From assembly GCF_019711195.1 (NCBI RefSeq), contig NZ_CP081299.1:2294001-2358000 (forward strand): 64,000 bases of DNA. Direction: 5' to 3'. Below the pieces are notes generated by a model. The model was not told the origin of the DNA. It made no database searches and worked only from the letters and a program-made list of their open reading frames with translations. Made by a program: the position numbers and the translations under genes. This document shows positions 1-9,272 of the stretch, piece by piece. The DNA is from Dyadobacter sp. NIV53 (GTDB taxonomy: Bacteria; Bacteroidota; Bacteroidia; Cytophagales; Spirosomataceae). Position 1 is the stretch's first letter, and every line of letters begins with the position of its first letter.

Positions 1-1366
1 ACTTCTGCAATCGTAAGCGGTACAGTACGAATAGAATCCCAGAAAGCAGTACTGCGCATGCTCGCCATAGAGTCTATCTGCGTTGAGTCATTTCTTGAAA
101 AATTCAGATCAATATCCTCACCCTTTTCTTCCTTTGCCTTTAAATCCTGTTTCTCATATTCTTTCATCAGCTTTTTCAAATTTTTAGCTGAGAATTCTTT
201 TTGCTTGCTTACAACTTCTTCCAGTTTCCGGCTTTTTATTTCACGATTAGAAAGCTCAACTTTTTTGCTTCTTTCTTTTCTCTTTTCCCATCGACTACAA
301 CAATATCAGGTTGAAACGCAGGATTTACCTGAAGCTTTGAAAACGTTTGGGAAATGACCAGATCCCCTTTTCCTTTCAAACCATAAATTCCGCCCTGTAC
401 ATGAAATTGCTGATTTATCGGCATCCAAACATCCTGAACCGGGCTATAAACTTGTTTAATATCAATGTTAAAACCTGTATTGACCGTTTGCAGATCTAAA
501 CTGTAAATACTCCATTCCCCTTCAATAATATGAATAATGCCTTTGTAAACACCTTCTCCATAAGAGCGCGGAACGACCTTAATTTTATTAACCTCAATCC
601 CGTTTTCACGGAAAGCACCCATATATTCAAATTTGTAGTAAGTAAATGCACGCGGCGAAAGAGGCGATACTGCTTTTACAACTTCGGGCTGATAAAAACT
701 GGTCAGGAAATATGCGTTGGCATTTGCAAAATTCTTGTCCTGGCTGTTCCGGGCGGCAATTACCCGTTGTTTGTAGGAATTTGGTTGCCGGAATGTTACT
801 TCTGACACACTTTCATTCAGGATCGGAACACCTTTTTTAAAATTCGATTCTTTTTCAATTTCTTTTAATTCCTTTTTATACAAAAATTCCATCGGCAAAT
901 CTGTGATCACAAAGGAAGATTTGCTGTAAGCCTTGGCCGTATAACTTTCCACCTGAAGAAAATGGTAACGGCTTTTGGCAATAGCACGACGCATAATCGT
1001 GTATGCAGGATCTTCGTCTTTACTACCAATACGTACTTCACCCAAGGTGAGCGCCTGTTCTTCCATGGAAAGGTCGAAGGTTTCCATTTTGTTTTCAATG
1101 GTAAAAGCTTTCATACCGGTTTTGAAACCCAGATACTGAAAAACAACTTCATAATATCCCGGTTTCAGATCGAGCTGATACTTGCCTTCTTCATTGGAAA
1201 TCGTACCAATTTCAGTGCCTTTTACTGCAATGGCGGCAAACGGAAGTGGTTGTCCATTTTTGGTTTTGATAATACCTTTTACGCCGGAAACAGGCTTTCC
1301 TGGCTGGGCAATAGCATAAAGGGATGTGAAGAACAGAAAGATTAAAATAATATAACGTTTGAGCAT
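1..1366 (-). pseudogene. DUF5686 / carboxypeptidase-regulatory-like outer membrane protein, frame broken and cut by window edge
   Basis: The N-terminal part (1366 down to 236, 376 aa) starts with a signal peptide ending near AIAQ, then a CarboxypepD_reg-like beta-sandwich (about residues 27-105, 'GIIKTKNGQPLPFAAIAVKG'), then the DUF5686 region with 'AYTIMRRAIAKSRYH'. Members of this family usually run to about 800 aa and end in a predicted outer-membrane barrel. Here the frame stops at 236-238, but another minus-strand frame from about 247 to base 1 continues in family style ('EEVVSKQKEFSAKNLKKLM', later 'FWDSIRTVPLTIAE'). Net loss of frame can be explained by one missing A in each of two A tracts (261-266 and 233-237 on the plus strand) or by one shift at 236-246. 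The rest of the gene lies outside the window. Function in Bacteroidota is not established. Confidence 0.75.
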
Positions 1367-1540
1367 ATAGGCGTTTCCAATGATATTAATGAAACTGTAA
1401 TTTATAAAAAACCTGTATGGTTTTAAACGAAGATGCTCAAAATGATAAATTGGTTGCGCAACAGAAATTAAATCCTATCTGACTTTAACCAACAAATCGT
1501 ATTTATAGAGTTGCTCAATAGATTCCGATTATGCTTTAAA

Positions 1541-1569
1541 TAAAAAACCCAAAGCCTCGGCCTTGGGTT
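1541..1569 (-). terminator. Rho-independent terminator of the 168-aa membrane protein gene
   Basis: Read on the minus strand, an 11-bp stem (AACCCAAGGCC pairing with GGCTTTGGGTT, one G-T pair) is followed directly by a run of T residues. It lies about 40 bases after the stop of the gene ending at 1611. Confidence 0.8.
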
Positions 1570-1610
1570 AGCAAGCTTTTAATCAAAAGCTTAACAGTAT
1601 AAATGACCAA

Positions 1611-2117
1611 TTACAATGTTTTACATTTTATCAGGATATACTCTATTTTGTCAATTTTGGAAAAAGCTGCTATTTGGGAATACTTTTCGTAATTATCCCA
1701 ACGCTTTACTTCATCAGTATCCAGAACAGGTTTTATATTATTTTTCAAATCCAGCAAACCCAGTATTACGCGATCCTCAAAATCAAAGTCAGATAGATTG
1801 TTGATCATGATCCTGTCAGCTATTTCATTGATAAAAATGATCTCGATCTTTCCTTCTTTATAAACCATTTTGGGGCATTTTTCACAACCGGCCTTATCAT
1901 CTTTATAGTAACTGTCCAGCTTACCTTTACCCAAAACTGCTTCAACTTCCTGCTCATTTCTCATGGCAACTTTTCCCAGATCCATTTCTACGGTTACCGG
2001 CGCATTTTCATCGCCGTCACCCATTAAAAAGAATTTTATAAAAACGGCAACCAGAATAATTACCAGTGCAATAAGTTTCCAGTTAGCCCATTTGCTTTTA
2101 AAAGTCGGTTTCTCCAT
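1611..2117 (-). CDS. Small single-span membrane protein, unknown function
   Basis: 168 aa. I do not recognise the family. A basic N-terminus is followed by one hydrophobic segment (about residues 14-32, 'LIALVIILVAVFIKFFLM') and a soluble part of about 135 residues, so it is probably anchored in the inner membrane with its C-terminus outside. Two cysteines in a CEKC arrangement (about residues 78-81) and one near the C-terminus could form a disulfide or bind metal. The soluble part has alternating beta and charged segments with no catalytic motif I can name. It is a single gene, transcribed away from the endonuclease V gene, and has its own terminator. Confidence 0.6.
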   Translation of the reverse strand: MEKPTFKSKWANWKLIALVIILVAVFIKFFLMGDGDENAPVTVEMDLGKVAMRNEQEVEAVLGKGKLDSYYKDDKAGCEKCPKMVYKEGKIEIIFINEIADRIMINNLSDFDFEDRVILGLLDLKNNIKPVLDTDEVKRWDNYEKYSQIAAFSKIDKIEYILIKCKTL

Positions 2118-2250
2118 GAAGATGGTTTGGTTTTTTTAATGTTGGTCTGTACAATATAACCTCCTAAGAATATCATGCCAATATCTGAAAGTATGCAAAA
2201 ACAGAATTTGGAAAAGTGAATAGAAAAGACACTGACATAAGCCACGAAAT

Positions 2251-2982
2251 ATGGAACAACCGGTATCAAACTATAATAAATTGACCCTGCAGGAAGCCAC
2301 TGTCCTGCAGAATAATTTAAAACAAAAGCTGAATTTAGGCCAGTTGCAAGAACCTATCCGTACAATTGCCGGAGCAGATATTTCGCTGGAACTTTATAGC
2401 GAAGTGGTATATGCAGGAATAGTGATCCTGAATTATGCAGACTTACAACCCATTGCCTATTCACTTGTAAAAGGGATATCCACATTTCCATACGTTCCTG
2501 GTTATCTGGCCTTTCGGGAAATCCCAACGATACTGGAAGCTTTTAACCAAATCCCGTTCGGTGCCGGATATCATCGGCCAGACATTATCATGTTCGATGG
2601 AAATGGCATTTTACATGCACGGCGAATGGGCATTGCATCACATTTCGGGGCCCTCACTGAAACAGTTACGATGGGTTGCGCCAAGAAAAAACTGGCAGGA
2701 AGATTTGAAGAACCGGGTATTCTTAAAGGTGATTATTCCCTTGTAACGGATAAGAATGAAACGATCGGATTTGCGTTAAGAAGCAAAAATAATGTCAAAC
2801 CAATCTTCATTTCACCCGGCAACGGCATGAACCTAAAAGATAGTCTGACAATTACTTTGCACTGTTTGGGCAAATACCGCCTTCCCGAACCAACCCGATA
2901 TGCACATGAGTTTGTAAATCAGTTTCGCACCGGTATTTTAAAGGAAGGCTATCACGAAATAGCCCAAATGCGGTTATTTTAG
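2251..2982 (+). CDS. nfi: Endonuclease V (deoxyinosine 3'-endonuclease)
   Basis: 243 aa, close to the family length. It cuts DNA at the second phosphodiester 3' of deoxyinosine and so starts repair of deaminated adenine. The active-site acid motif 'AGAD' (D43), the strand-separating wedge 'PYVP' (residues 80-83) with 'FRE' (E90), the second acid 'FDGNG' (D116) and the following 'H-ARRMGIASHFG' block all match the bacterial Nfi pattern; 'YRLPEPTR' near the C-terminus is also typical. It is a single gene. Its last 9 bases overlap the end of the convergent chitinase gene. It is one of several DNA-repair genes nearby (Ku and LigD parts at 4.2-6.5 kb), though no shared operon is possible. Confidence 0.95.
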   Translation: MEQPVSNYNKLTLQEATVLQNNLKQKLNLGQLQEPIRTIAGADISLELYSEVVYAGIVILNYADLQPIAYSLVKGISTFPYVPGYLAFREIPTILEAFNQIPFGAGYHRPDIIMFDGNGILHARRMGIASHFGALTETVTMGCAKKKLAGRFEEPGILKGDYSLVTDKNETIGFALRSKNNVKPIFISPGNGMNLKDSLTITLHCLGKYRLPEPTRYAHEFVNQFRTGILKEGYHEIAQMRLF

Positions 2983-4137
2983 AGTTTTGTCAATTTCATT
3001 CAAGAGGTAATTTTTAGGGTCAGAACCGTATTCCCAGAACATAACACCTCCCATTTTCTGGTCCAGTACATACCTGCATTTTTCTTTCACCGATTCTTCA
3101 TCTTCGTAACTTAATACCTGTTTTGTGGTTTCATTGATCAGATACGGCACTTTGGCCACTTCATCCCTGTAAGCTTTAAATCCTCTTTTGTTTACAAGAC
3201 TGTCCTTAATGTAAGTGTAACCATCTAAATATTCCTGTGCCGATTGTTTTTGCCCGAGGCCTTTTTCCAGCTTTCCTCCTACCGTGAACATACGGCCATA
3301 AAACGGTAATCCCATTACGAGTTTGCTCATCGGAACTCCGGCTTTGGCAAATGCTTTCACCGCAGCATCAGCTGACTTTTCAGTTTTATATTTATCCGTA
3401 GCATAAAGGCTTGCATGGTGTACAACAGTATCACCCTGAAAAAGATCATAGGTCATCAGGTTCACATAATCCAGATATTGTTGCGCTTTACCCATCTCAG
3501 TAACATCCAGAAAGGATTTAAAACCAGCAACTGCCGTTGTTAATAATTTCTTCTTGCCGGTTTCCTTGTGCAATACATCCAGTTCTTTACGGATCGCTTC
3601 AAACATCAGCGTGAAATTTTGTTTGTCTTCCGGACGAAAAACATTGCCTTCTTCACCCGCCATTCCCGGGTATTCCCAGTCGATATCAACACCATCCAGT
3701 TCATATTTCCGGATAATATCCACCGAACTAACAGCAAATATTTTTCTGGAAGATTCTGTCAAAACAGCATCAGAAAAATTCTCACTCCATGCCCAGCCGC
3801 CAATTGAAATCAGTAATTTAAGATCAGGATTTTTCTCTTTCAATAGTTTCAGATTACGAAAATTAGTCGAATCTGTTTTTTCATTGGTCAGGAATGCTTT
3901 ACCATTTTTCACATCAACAAAGGCATAATTGATGTGGGTAAGTTTTTTTGCTTCAATTTTATCCGTTTCCAATAATCCGTGAAAGCCGCCGACATAGCCA
4001 ATTACAACGGGTTTGATTTTTGAATCATTTTCGTCCGATTTTTCTTTTGCTTCTGTACAGCTATTCAAAAGCAACAGTGATGATGCAGCAAGAAACAATG
4101 AAAATGAAAAGCTCTTAATTTTTTGTTTAACTGTCAT
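2974..4137 (-). CDS. GH18 chitinase-like lipoprotein
   Basis: 387 aa. The N-terminus is a lipoprotein signal ('LLLLNSC', Cys27), so the enzyme is probably anchored to a membrane facing the periplasm or the outside. The GH18 TIM barrel is seen in 'INYAFVDVKNG', 'LLISIGGWAWSENF' and the catalytic DxxDxDxE motif 'DGVDIDWE' (D148, D151, D153, acid/base E155), later 'MTYDL', 'MGLPFYGR' and 'GGVMFWEYGSD'. It should hydrolyse beta-1,4-GlcNAc polymers by substrate-assisted catalysis. No carbohydrate-binding module is fused. The gene follows the NHEJ genes on the same strand but is set apart by a long inverted repeat at 4171-4224. Confidence 0.92.
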   Translation of the reverse strand: MTVKQKIKSFSFSLFLAASSLLLLNSCTEAKEKSDENDSKIKPVVIGYVGGFHGLLETDKIEAKKLTHINYAFVDVKNGKAFLTNEKTDSTNFRNLKLLKEKNPDLKLLISIGGWAWSENFSDAVLTESSRKIFAVSSVDIIRKYELDGVDIDWEYPGMAGEEGNVFRPEDKQNFTLMFEAIRKELDVLHKETGKKKLLTTAVAGFKSFLDVTEMGKAQQYLDYVNLMTYDLFQGDTVVHHASLYATDKYKTEKSADAAVKAFAKAGVPMSKLVMGLPFYGRMFTVGGKLEKGLGQKQSAQEYLDGYTYIKDSLVNKRGFKAYRDEVAKVPYLINETTKQVLSYEDEESVKEKCRYVLDQKMGGVMFWEYGSDPKNYLLNEIDKTLK

Positions 4138-4170
4138 GGGTTAAGGAATTGAGAATGCGTTAGAAATGAG

Positions 4171-4224
4171 TATTCCTGCAAAAATAACAGCATCCAGATC
4201 TTTACCGTCATTTTTGCAGGAATA
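4171..4224. terminator. 15-bp perfect inverted repeat, probable terminator after the LigD polymerase gene
   Basis: The arms TATTCCTGCAAAAAT (4171-4185) and ATTTTTGCAGGAATA (4210-4224) are perfect complements around a 24-base loop. It lies between the end of the polymerase-domain gene (4251) and the start of the chitinase gene (4137). There is no long T run after the stem, so a factor-binding site is also possible. Confidence 0.5.
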
Positions 4225-4250
4225 AGTCTAATGCAGCCGGTTTTAATCAA

Positions 4251-5150
4251 TCAACTGGCATGCAAGGCCTCCAATTTTATCAAAACCTTTTCCATATTGA
4301 TACCTTTGTCCAAAACTCCTTTAAAAAGATCGCCCCTCTCTTCTACTCTTTTAATCATATTTTTGATTGTAAAATCCTTCGGGCTTAATCCGTGCTTTAC
4401 CTCACTCCAATCCAATGGAGCGGATACCGTTGCCCCGGGTTTTGGACGTACGCTATATGCCGAAGCCAGTGTTTGGCCTTCCGCATTCTGCATAAAATCT
4501 ACATAAATCTGATCCTTTTTCCGCTTCGAAAGTGATCTTTCCAAAGTCGTTATTTCCGGTAATTTATCATTCACCATACTTGCCAGGATATTTGCAAAAT
4601 CCCGGCTTTCCTGATAAGAATGTTTTTTATTAAAAGGAATATAAACATGTAATCCACTGGATCCTGAGGTCTTGCAATAACCAGTCATACCTGTTTCGTC
4701 CATTATTTCCTTAATGACCAATGCTACATCAACCACCTGGTCAAAGGTATTTTTGTCAGACGGATCAATATCCATAACAATATAATCAGGCCGGTCAAGT
4801 TTATTTACCGTCGAATTCCATGGATTCATTTCAATACAACCCAGATTGGCAATAAACAGCAAACTTTCTACATCATTGCAAACCAGATAATGCACCATTT
4901 TATCCGTTGACTCTGAATGGATAGCTACTTTTTTGACCCATTTCGGCGCAATATCTCCGGCATCTTTATGAAAAAAACCGTTATCCCTGATACCATTCGG
5001 ATTACGTTTCAGAGATAATGGCCTGTTTTTTAAATAAGGCAAGATATATGGAGCGATCTGGCGGTAGTAATCCAGCAATTCACCTTTCGTGATTTCATCG
5101 TCGGGCCAGTAAATCTTGTCGAGATTTGTCAGTTCGGCTTCCTTTTTCAT
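4251..5150 (-). CDS. ligD: LigD polymerase (archaeo-eukaryotic primase-like) domain protein
   Basis: 299 aa and made only of the POL domain of bacterial NHEJ LigD. It fills gaps and adds ribonucleotides at broken DNA ends held by Ku. The metal-binding acids are visible: 'VMDIDPS' (D127, D129) and 'IYVDFMQN' (D218), spaced as in Pseudomonas LigD. Other family blocks are 'LTNLDKIYWPDDEITKGEL', 'GFFHKDAGD', 'TSGSSGLHVYIP' and 'SVRPKPGATVSAPLDW'. It starts 5 bases after the stop of the phosphoesterase-domain gene, so the two are surely cotranscribed with ku. In most bacteria PE, ligase and POL are fused in one protein; here POL is a free gene and no ligase domain lies in the operon. Confidence 0.93.
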   Translation of the reverse strand: MKKEAELTNLDKIYWPDDEITKGELLDYYRQIAPYILPYLKNRPLSLKRNPNGIRDNGFFHKDAGDIAPKWVKKVAIHSESTDKMVHYLVCNDVESLLFIANLGCIEMNPWNSTVNKLDRPDYIVMDIDPSDKNTFDQVVDVALVIKEIMDETGMTGYCKTSGSSGLHVYIPFNKKHSYQESRDFANILASMVNDKLPEITTLERSLSKRKKDQIYVDFMQNAEGQTLASAYSVRPKPGATVSAPLDWSEVKHGLSPKDFTIKNMIKRVEERGDLFKGVLDKGINMEKVLIKLEALHAS

Positions 5151-5154
5151 TCAA

Positions 5155-5694
5155 TCAGGATTTTCTGTGTTTTTCTATATCGTATTTCTTATTGAATGCG
5201 TATTCATCTTTGTGTTTGATCAATAGCCAGTTATCTCCTTCTTTTTTAAATTTCACAAGCACAAACCCACCCTCAAGCTTTTCCCCTTTCAGGAATATTT
5301 TCAACTCGCCTTTTTTCAATGCATCCAGTGCCTGTTTTTCAGTAATTTTTTCAAGTTCTTCATTCACCGGAAAAAACCGGCCATGATCCCACACTTCTAC
5401 TTCACCGGCTCCATAATTTCCCTTGGGAATGGTACCCGAAAAATCAATATAATCAACCGGATGGTCTTCTACTGCAACAGCCAGCCGCTTGTCTTCCGGA
5501 TTCATCGACGGGCCTTTTGGCACAGCCCAGCTTTTAAGGACACCGTCCAGTTCAAGCCGGAAATCGTAATGTAAGTGTGATGCGTCGTGCCGCTGGACTA
5601 CAAAGCGGAACTGGTTTTTGCTCCCGCTTTTTCCTTTTGGTTCGGGTGTATCATCAAAATGCCTCTTATCGTTGTATTTCCCAAGATTGGTCAT
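5155..5694 (-). CDS. LigD 3'-phosphoesterase domain protein
   Basis: 179 aa, made only of the PE domain that trims 3' ends (removing ribonucleotides and 3' phosphates) before ligation. The manganese-site residues match Pseudomonas LigD with a constant offset of 6: H36, H42, D44, R46 and H78, in 'QRHDASHLHYDFRLELDG' and 'VEDHPVDY'. Motif 'GTIPKGNYGAGEVEVWDHG' is also typical. The protein ends shortly after 'LIKHKDEYA', where fused LigD proteins go on into the ligase domain; the stop is clean and the next gene begins 5 bases later. It overlaps the end of ku by 4 bases (ATGA), which indicates coupled translation. Confidence 0.92.
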   Translation of the reverse strand: MTNLGKYNDKRHFDDTPEPKGKSGSKNQFRFVVQRHDASHLHYDFRLELDGVLKSWAVPKGPSMNPEDKRLAVAVEDHPVDYIDFSGTIPKGNYGAGEVEVWDHGRFFPVNEELEKITEKQALDALKKGELKIFLKGEKLEGGFVLVKFKKEGDNWLLIKHKDEYAFNKKYDIEKHRKS

Positions 5695-6464
5695 GATGCT
5701 TTTCTTTTAGAAGAGTCAAGGCTTTCTTTTAGTTGTTCCATCAGATCACGGCTGCGGGAATGAACAACTTCCATTTTGGGGGCTGTTGGTTTTTTACCTT
5801 TTGCCTTCGCCATAATGAGCTTCAATAATTTATCATTGTAGGTATCCTTATATCTGCCAATGTCAAAGTTTGTCGTTAACTGCTCAATCAGCTGTACCGC
5901 CATATTCATTTCACCCGGCTTGATTTTAACGCTCGGAATTTCAATTTCATCTGCTTCGCGAATTTCTTCCTGGAACCGGATCTTATTTAAAATCAACAGA
6001 TCATCCACGGCTTTTATAAGCACCAGACTTTCCCTGTTGCGCAACACATAAGTTCCAAGTCCGGCTTTGCCCGTTTTTTTCAATGCATCCCTCAGCAGGG
6101 CATAAGGTTTATTACCTGATTTTTCCGGTTGTAAATAATAGGGTGTTTCGTAATAAATACTGTCGATTTCCTTTTCATCTATAAATTCTGAAATTTCGAT
6201 GAGCCTGGTTTTTTCAGGACTCGCTTTTTCAAAATCTTCGTCGTCAAGAACCACATAACGATCCTCAATTTTATACCCTTTCACGATATTTTCCCAGGCT
6301 ACTTCCTTACCCGTATTGGCGTTTACACGCTGAAATTTAATGTTTGCATGATCATCCTTATCCAGCATATCGAGGTCCAGTTCACTAGCCTGAACTGCGC
6401 TGTAAAGTTTTACCGGAATGTTTACAAGGCCAAATCCAATAGCCCCTGTCCATATTGCTCTCAT
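5691..6464 (-). CDS. ku: Ku protein, DNA end-binding for non-homologous end joining
   Basis: 257 aa, the usual size of bacterial Ku. It opens with the family signature 'RAIWTGAIGFGLVNIPVKLY', followed by 'VNANTGKEVAWENIVKGYKIED' and 'YYLQPEKSGNKPYALLRDAL', the core ring that threads onto double-strand ends. The basic C-terminus ('AKAKGKKP', 'LDSSKRKAS') is in the region known to contact DNA and LigD. It is the first gene of a three-gene operon ku, PE, POL on the minus strand, with a 4-base overlap to the PE gene. Confidence 0.95.
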   Translation of the reverse strand: MRAIWTGAIGFGLVNIPVKLYSAVQASELDLDMLDKDDHANIKFQRVNANTGKEVAWENIVKGYKIEDRYVVLDDEDFEKASPEKTRLIEISEFIDEKEIDSIYYETPYYLQPEKSGNKPYALLRDALKKTGKAGLGTYVLRNRESLVLIKAVDDLLILNKIRFQEEIREADEIEIPSVKIKPGEMNMAVQLIEQLTTNFDIGRYKDTYNDKLLKLIMAKAKGKKPTAPKMEVVHSRSRDLMEQLKESLDSSKRKAS

Positions 6465-6586
6465 ATATTTCTTAGATAGATTATCAATAAATCCTAGTGA
6501 GAAAATCCATTAAAAATCTGTGCCTTGAGTTCGTGTTTTTCCAAAAATAATACCGGGAAGTATCTGTGAATTTCATTTCCAATTAC

Positions 6587-6598
6587 TGATCAAAGTCA
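6587..6598 (+). promoter_or_regulatory. Fnr-like palindrome upstream of ccoI
   Basis: TGATCAAAGTCA has the form TGAY-N4-RTCA, the geometry of Crp/Fnr-family sites. A weak -7 element CAATTTTG lies at 6644-6651. The 263-base space 6465-6727 separates ku from ccoI. A matching regulator is encoded at 18782-19845. Binding is inferred. Confidence 0.5.
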
Positions 6599-6727
6599 TT
6601 CTTTCAGCTTACACCTATCATCTTGCTGCTCAAATGGTTTTAGCAATTTTGGATCACGATTTATGCGAAGTCAAACTTCATTTTATTGACCAACAGGACG
6701 GCCGCTAATTTTTCAACGTATTAATTT

Positions 6728-9178
6728 ATGGACACAAACGATCTCATTGTCGAAAAAGTAATTCAGGCGAAACATACCTGTTACCATTGCGGAGAAGAAT
6801 GCACCGATGATGTGATCCGTTTTGATGAACGCGACTTTTGCTGCGACGGCTGTTCAACGGTTTATGACCTTTTGAAAGAAAATGACTTATGCGGTTACTA
6901 CAATATTGACGGAGCTCAGGGGATTTCTCTGGATAAATCGTATTTCCAGGGTAAATACGATTACCTGGATCTGCCGGAAATAGCTGAAAAAATCCTGGAA
7001 TTTACGGATGGCCGGTTGTCACGTGTCAACTGGCTGGTTCCCAAAATGCATTGCAGTTCGTGTATCTGGTTACTGGAACAACTTCACAGGTTGAATCCTG
7101 CAATCCGTAGTTCGGTCGTAAACTTTCCGGAGAAAAGAGTACGCATCACATACGATTCCCAACTCATCCGCCTCAGTGAAATTGCTGCGCTGATCACGAA
7201 GGCCGGTTACGAACCATATATTAGCCTGAATGATGTGGAAGGCAAACATATTAAAAAATGGAACCGTACGCGTTTGTACAAAATCGGGATAGCCGGTTTT
7301 GCTTTTGGGAATATTATGATGTTGAGCTTTCCGGAATATTTTAATCTCGGACGAGCATCTTCTGACCAGAACCTGAGGCAGATGTTCGGATTTCTGAATT
7401 TTGGATTAAGCCTTCCTGTTTTCTTTTACTGCGCTGCTGATTTCTTTAAATCTGCATTTTCTGCATTGAAAGGCAAATTCATCAATATTGACGCTCCCAT
7501 TGCATTGGCACTTACCTGCATATTTGCAATCAGTTTGTATCAGATCATATCACAAACCGGCCCCGGTTATTTCGATTCACTCTCAGGAGCTGTTTTCTTT
7601 ATGCTGATAGGAAGGTTTTTTCAGGACAAAACCTATGCAGGAATTTCGTTTGAAAGAGATTATAAATCCTATTTTCCGGTAGCAGTTTCGGTTTTAAATA
7701 ACGGGATTGAGATACGCAAACCAATTACAGAACTGAATCCGGAAGATCATATTATAGTCAGAAATGAAGAGCTGATTCCTGCTGATTCCGTTTTATTAAG
7801 TCCGCGTGCTATGATCGATTACAGTTTTGTTTCCGGTGAAGCAGAACCATTAGAGCGAAAAAAAGGAGATACGATCTATGCAGGCGGCAAGCAAACCGGA
7901 CCAGCCATAGAATTGAACATTTTACGCAAAGTCTCCCAGAGTCATTTGACACAACTTTGGAATAATGACGCATTTACCAAAGAAAAAGAGGATCAGAATC
8001 AAACGCTGGCGATCCGGATCAATAAGTATTTTTCAATGATCGTACTGATGATTGCGTCCGTTACATTTCTGATCTGGTTATTTATTTTAAAGAATCCTGA
8101 AACCGCTTTCCGCGCATTTACCACTTCCCTGCTTGTTGCCTGCCCGTGTGCACTTTTGCTTTCCTCCACTTTTACCAATGGAAACCTGTTAGCACTTTTC
8201 GGCAAGCATCGTTTTTATCCAAAAAATGCATACGCTATCGAACGGCTTTCACATATAGATACCGTAGTTTTCGATAAAACAGGGACAATCACCCAATCCA
8301 ATGATGCAGACGTCGAGTTTGTCGGGAAAGAATTAAGCGATGGAGAATTGGTAATTATCAAAACTATTGCGATGCAATCTTCTCATCCTTTAAGCCGGAT
8401 GATCGTGAAAAAGCTCACAGGAACAACTGCAAGCCGGCGAATTCTGGCCGATTATGCAGAAACAGGCGGAGCAGGAATAAGGGCAAATTGGGGCAAACGC
8501 GTTATAAAACTTGGATCAGCAGGATGGGTTGGTTTATCAGTCCAAAATGAAGGTATACATAATGCCTCACGTGTCTATATTTCTTTTGATAGTGAAATCC
8601 GTGGATATTTTATCATCAAAAGTAAATACCGTGCTGATCTTGCTGAAACGATAACTGCATTACAAAACACTGGTTTTCAAACCTATTTATTATCCGGAGA
8701 CAAACCAACTGACAAAGCAATTCTGGAACCGATTTTTGGAAATGAATCCCATTTACTATTTGAACAAAAACCCGAAGAAAAGCTGCTTTTTATCAAAAAT
8801 CTTCAGGTTGAACAAAACCGGAATGTGCTGATGGTCGGTGATGGGCTGAACGATGCAGGAGCGTTGCGCCAAAGTAATGTGGGGTTAGCCATTTCAGATG
8901 ATATCAACAATTTTTCTCCATCCTGCGATGCTATTGTAGAAGGAAAGCAACTGGGAAAATTACCGGCTTATATTAACCTTGCCAAATCCGGGCAGCAGAT
9001 TATCAAGTTCAGTTTTGCGATCTCTTTGCTATACAATCTGTTCGGATTGTCCTTTGCAGTGGCCGGTAAGCTCTCCCCTGTTTTTGCAGCCATACTGATG
9101 CCTGTAAGTTCCATCACAATTGTTGCGTTTACCTCACTTGCCAGTAATATGGCGGCCAGAAAATTGATTAAAAACTGA
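6728..9178 (+). CDS. ccoI: CcoI/FixI-type copper-exporting P1B ATPase for cbb3 oxidase assembly
   Basis: 816 aa. It moves copper across the inner membrane for the CuB centre of cbb3 oxidase. The N-terminus carries a cysteine-rich zinc-ribbon-like region (C18, C21, C25, C38, C39, C42), then a heavy-metal-associated domain with 'MHCSSC' (C109, C112). About eight membrane segments follow, with the transport motif CPC (C472-C474), the phosphorylation motif 'DKTGTIT' (D516), the 'SSHPLS' HP motif and the hinge 'GDGLNDAGAL'. The N-terminal cysteine region and position beside ccoS and ccoN mark it as the assembly-type pump rather than a resistance CopA. An Fnr-like palindrome lies about 130 bases upstream. 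Confidence 0.93.
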   Translation: MDTNDLIVEKVIQAKHTCYHCGEECTDDVIRFDERDFCCDGCSTVYDLLKENDLCGYYNIDGAQGISLDKSYFQGKYDYLDLPEIAEKILEFTDGRLSRVNWLVPKMHCSSCIWLLEQLHRLNPAIRSSVVNFPEKRVRITYDSQLIRLSEIAALITKAGYEPYISLNDVEGKHIKKWNRTRLYKIGIAGFAFGNIMMLSFPEYFNLGRASSDQNLRQMFGFLNFGLSLPVFFYCAADFFKSAFSALKGKFINIDAPIALALTCIFAISLYQIISQTGPGYFDSLSGAVFFMLIGRFFQDKTYAGISFERDYKSYFPVAVSVLNNGIEIRKPITELNPEDHIIVRNEELIPADSVLLSPRAMIDYSFVSGEAEPLERKKGDTIYAGGKQTGPAIELNILRKVSQSHLTQLWNNDAFTKEKEDQNQTLAIRINKYFSMIVLMIASVTFLIWLFILKNPETAFRAFTTSLLVACPCALLLSSTFTNGNLLALFGKHRFYPKNAYAIERLSHIDTVVFDKTGTITQSNDADVEFVGKELSDGELVIIKTIAMQSSHPLSRMIVKKLTGTTASRRILADYAETGGAGIRANWGKRVIKLGSAGWVGLSVQNEGIHNASRVYISFDSEIRGYFIIKSKYRADLAETITALQNTGFQTYLLSGDKPTDKAILEPIFGNESHLLFEQKPEEKLLFIKNLQVEQNRNVLMVGDGLNDAGALRQSNVGLAISDDINNFSPSCDAIVEGKQLGKLPAYINLAKSGQQIIKFSFAISLLYNLFGLSFAVAGKLSPVFAAILMPVSSITIVAFTSLASNMAARKLIKN

Positions 9179-9187
9179 TCAACGTCA
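9176..9187 (+). promoter_or_regulatory. Fnr-like palindrome upstream of ccoS
   Basis: TGATCAACGTCA (TGAY-N4-RTCA) starts on the stop codon of ccoI. Its centre is about 60 bases before the end of a TAnnTTTG element at 9234-9241, nearly the same distance as at ccoI. Confidence 0.5.
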
Positions 9188-9233
9188 TGTTAAAACACTG
9201 CTTTTTGTCATCGTTATGCAATAGGGTAACAGG

Positions 9234-9241
9234 TAGTTTTG
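9234..9241 (+). promoter_or_regulatory. Bacteroidota -7 promoter element before ccoS
   Basis: TAGTTTTG matches TAnnTTTG exactly and lies 31 bases before the ccoS start codon. No -33 TTG is found at the usual distance, as expected if an activator is needed. This would allow ccoS-ccoNO to be transcribed separately from ccoI. Confidence 0.5.
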
Positions 9242-9272
9242 AAACGTAAATATTACACAATCTCTCTTCGTT

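Noticed and set aside
233..266. Programmed -1 ribosomal frameshift in the DUF5686 gene
   Set aside because: No slippery heptamer in the right phase (X-XXY-YYZ) precedes the stop, and the breaks are at A tracts like others in the window.
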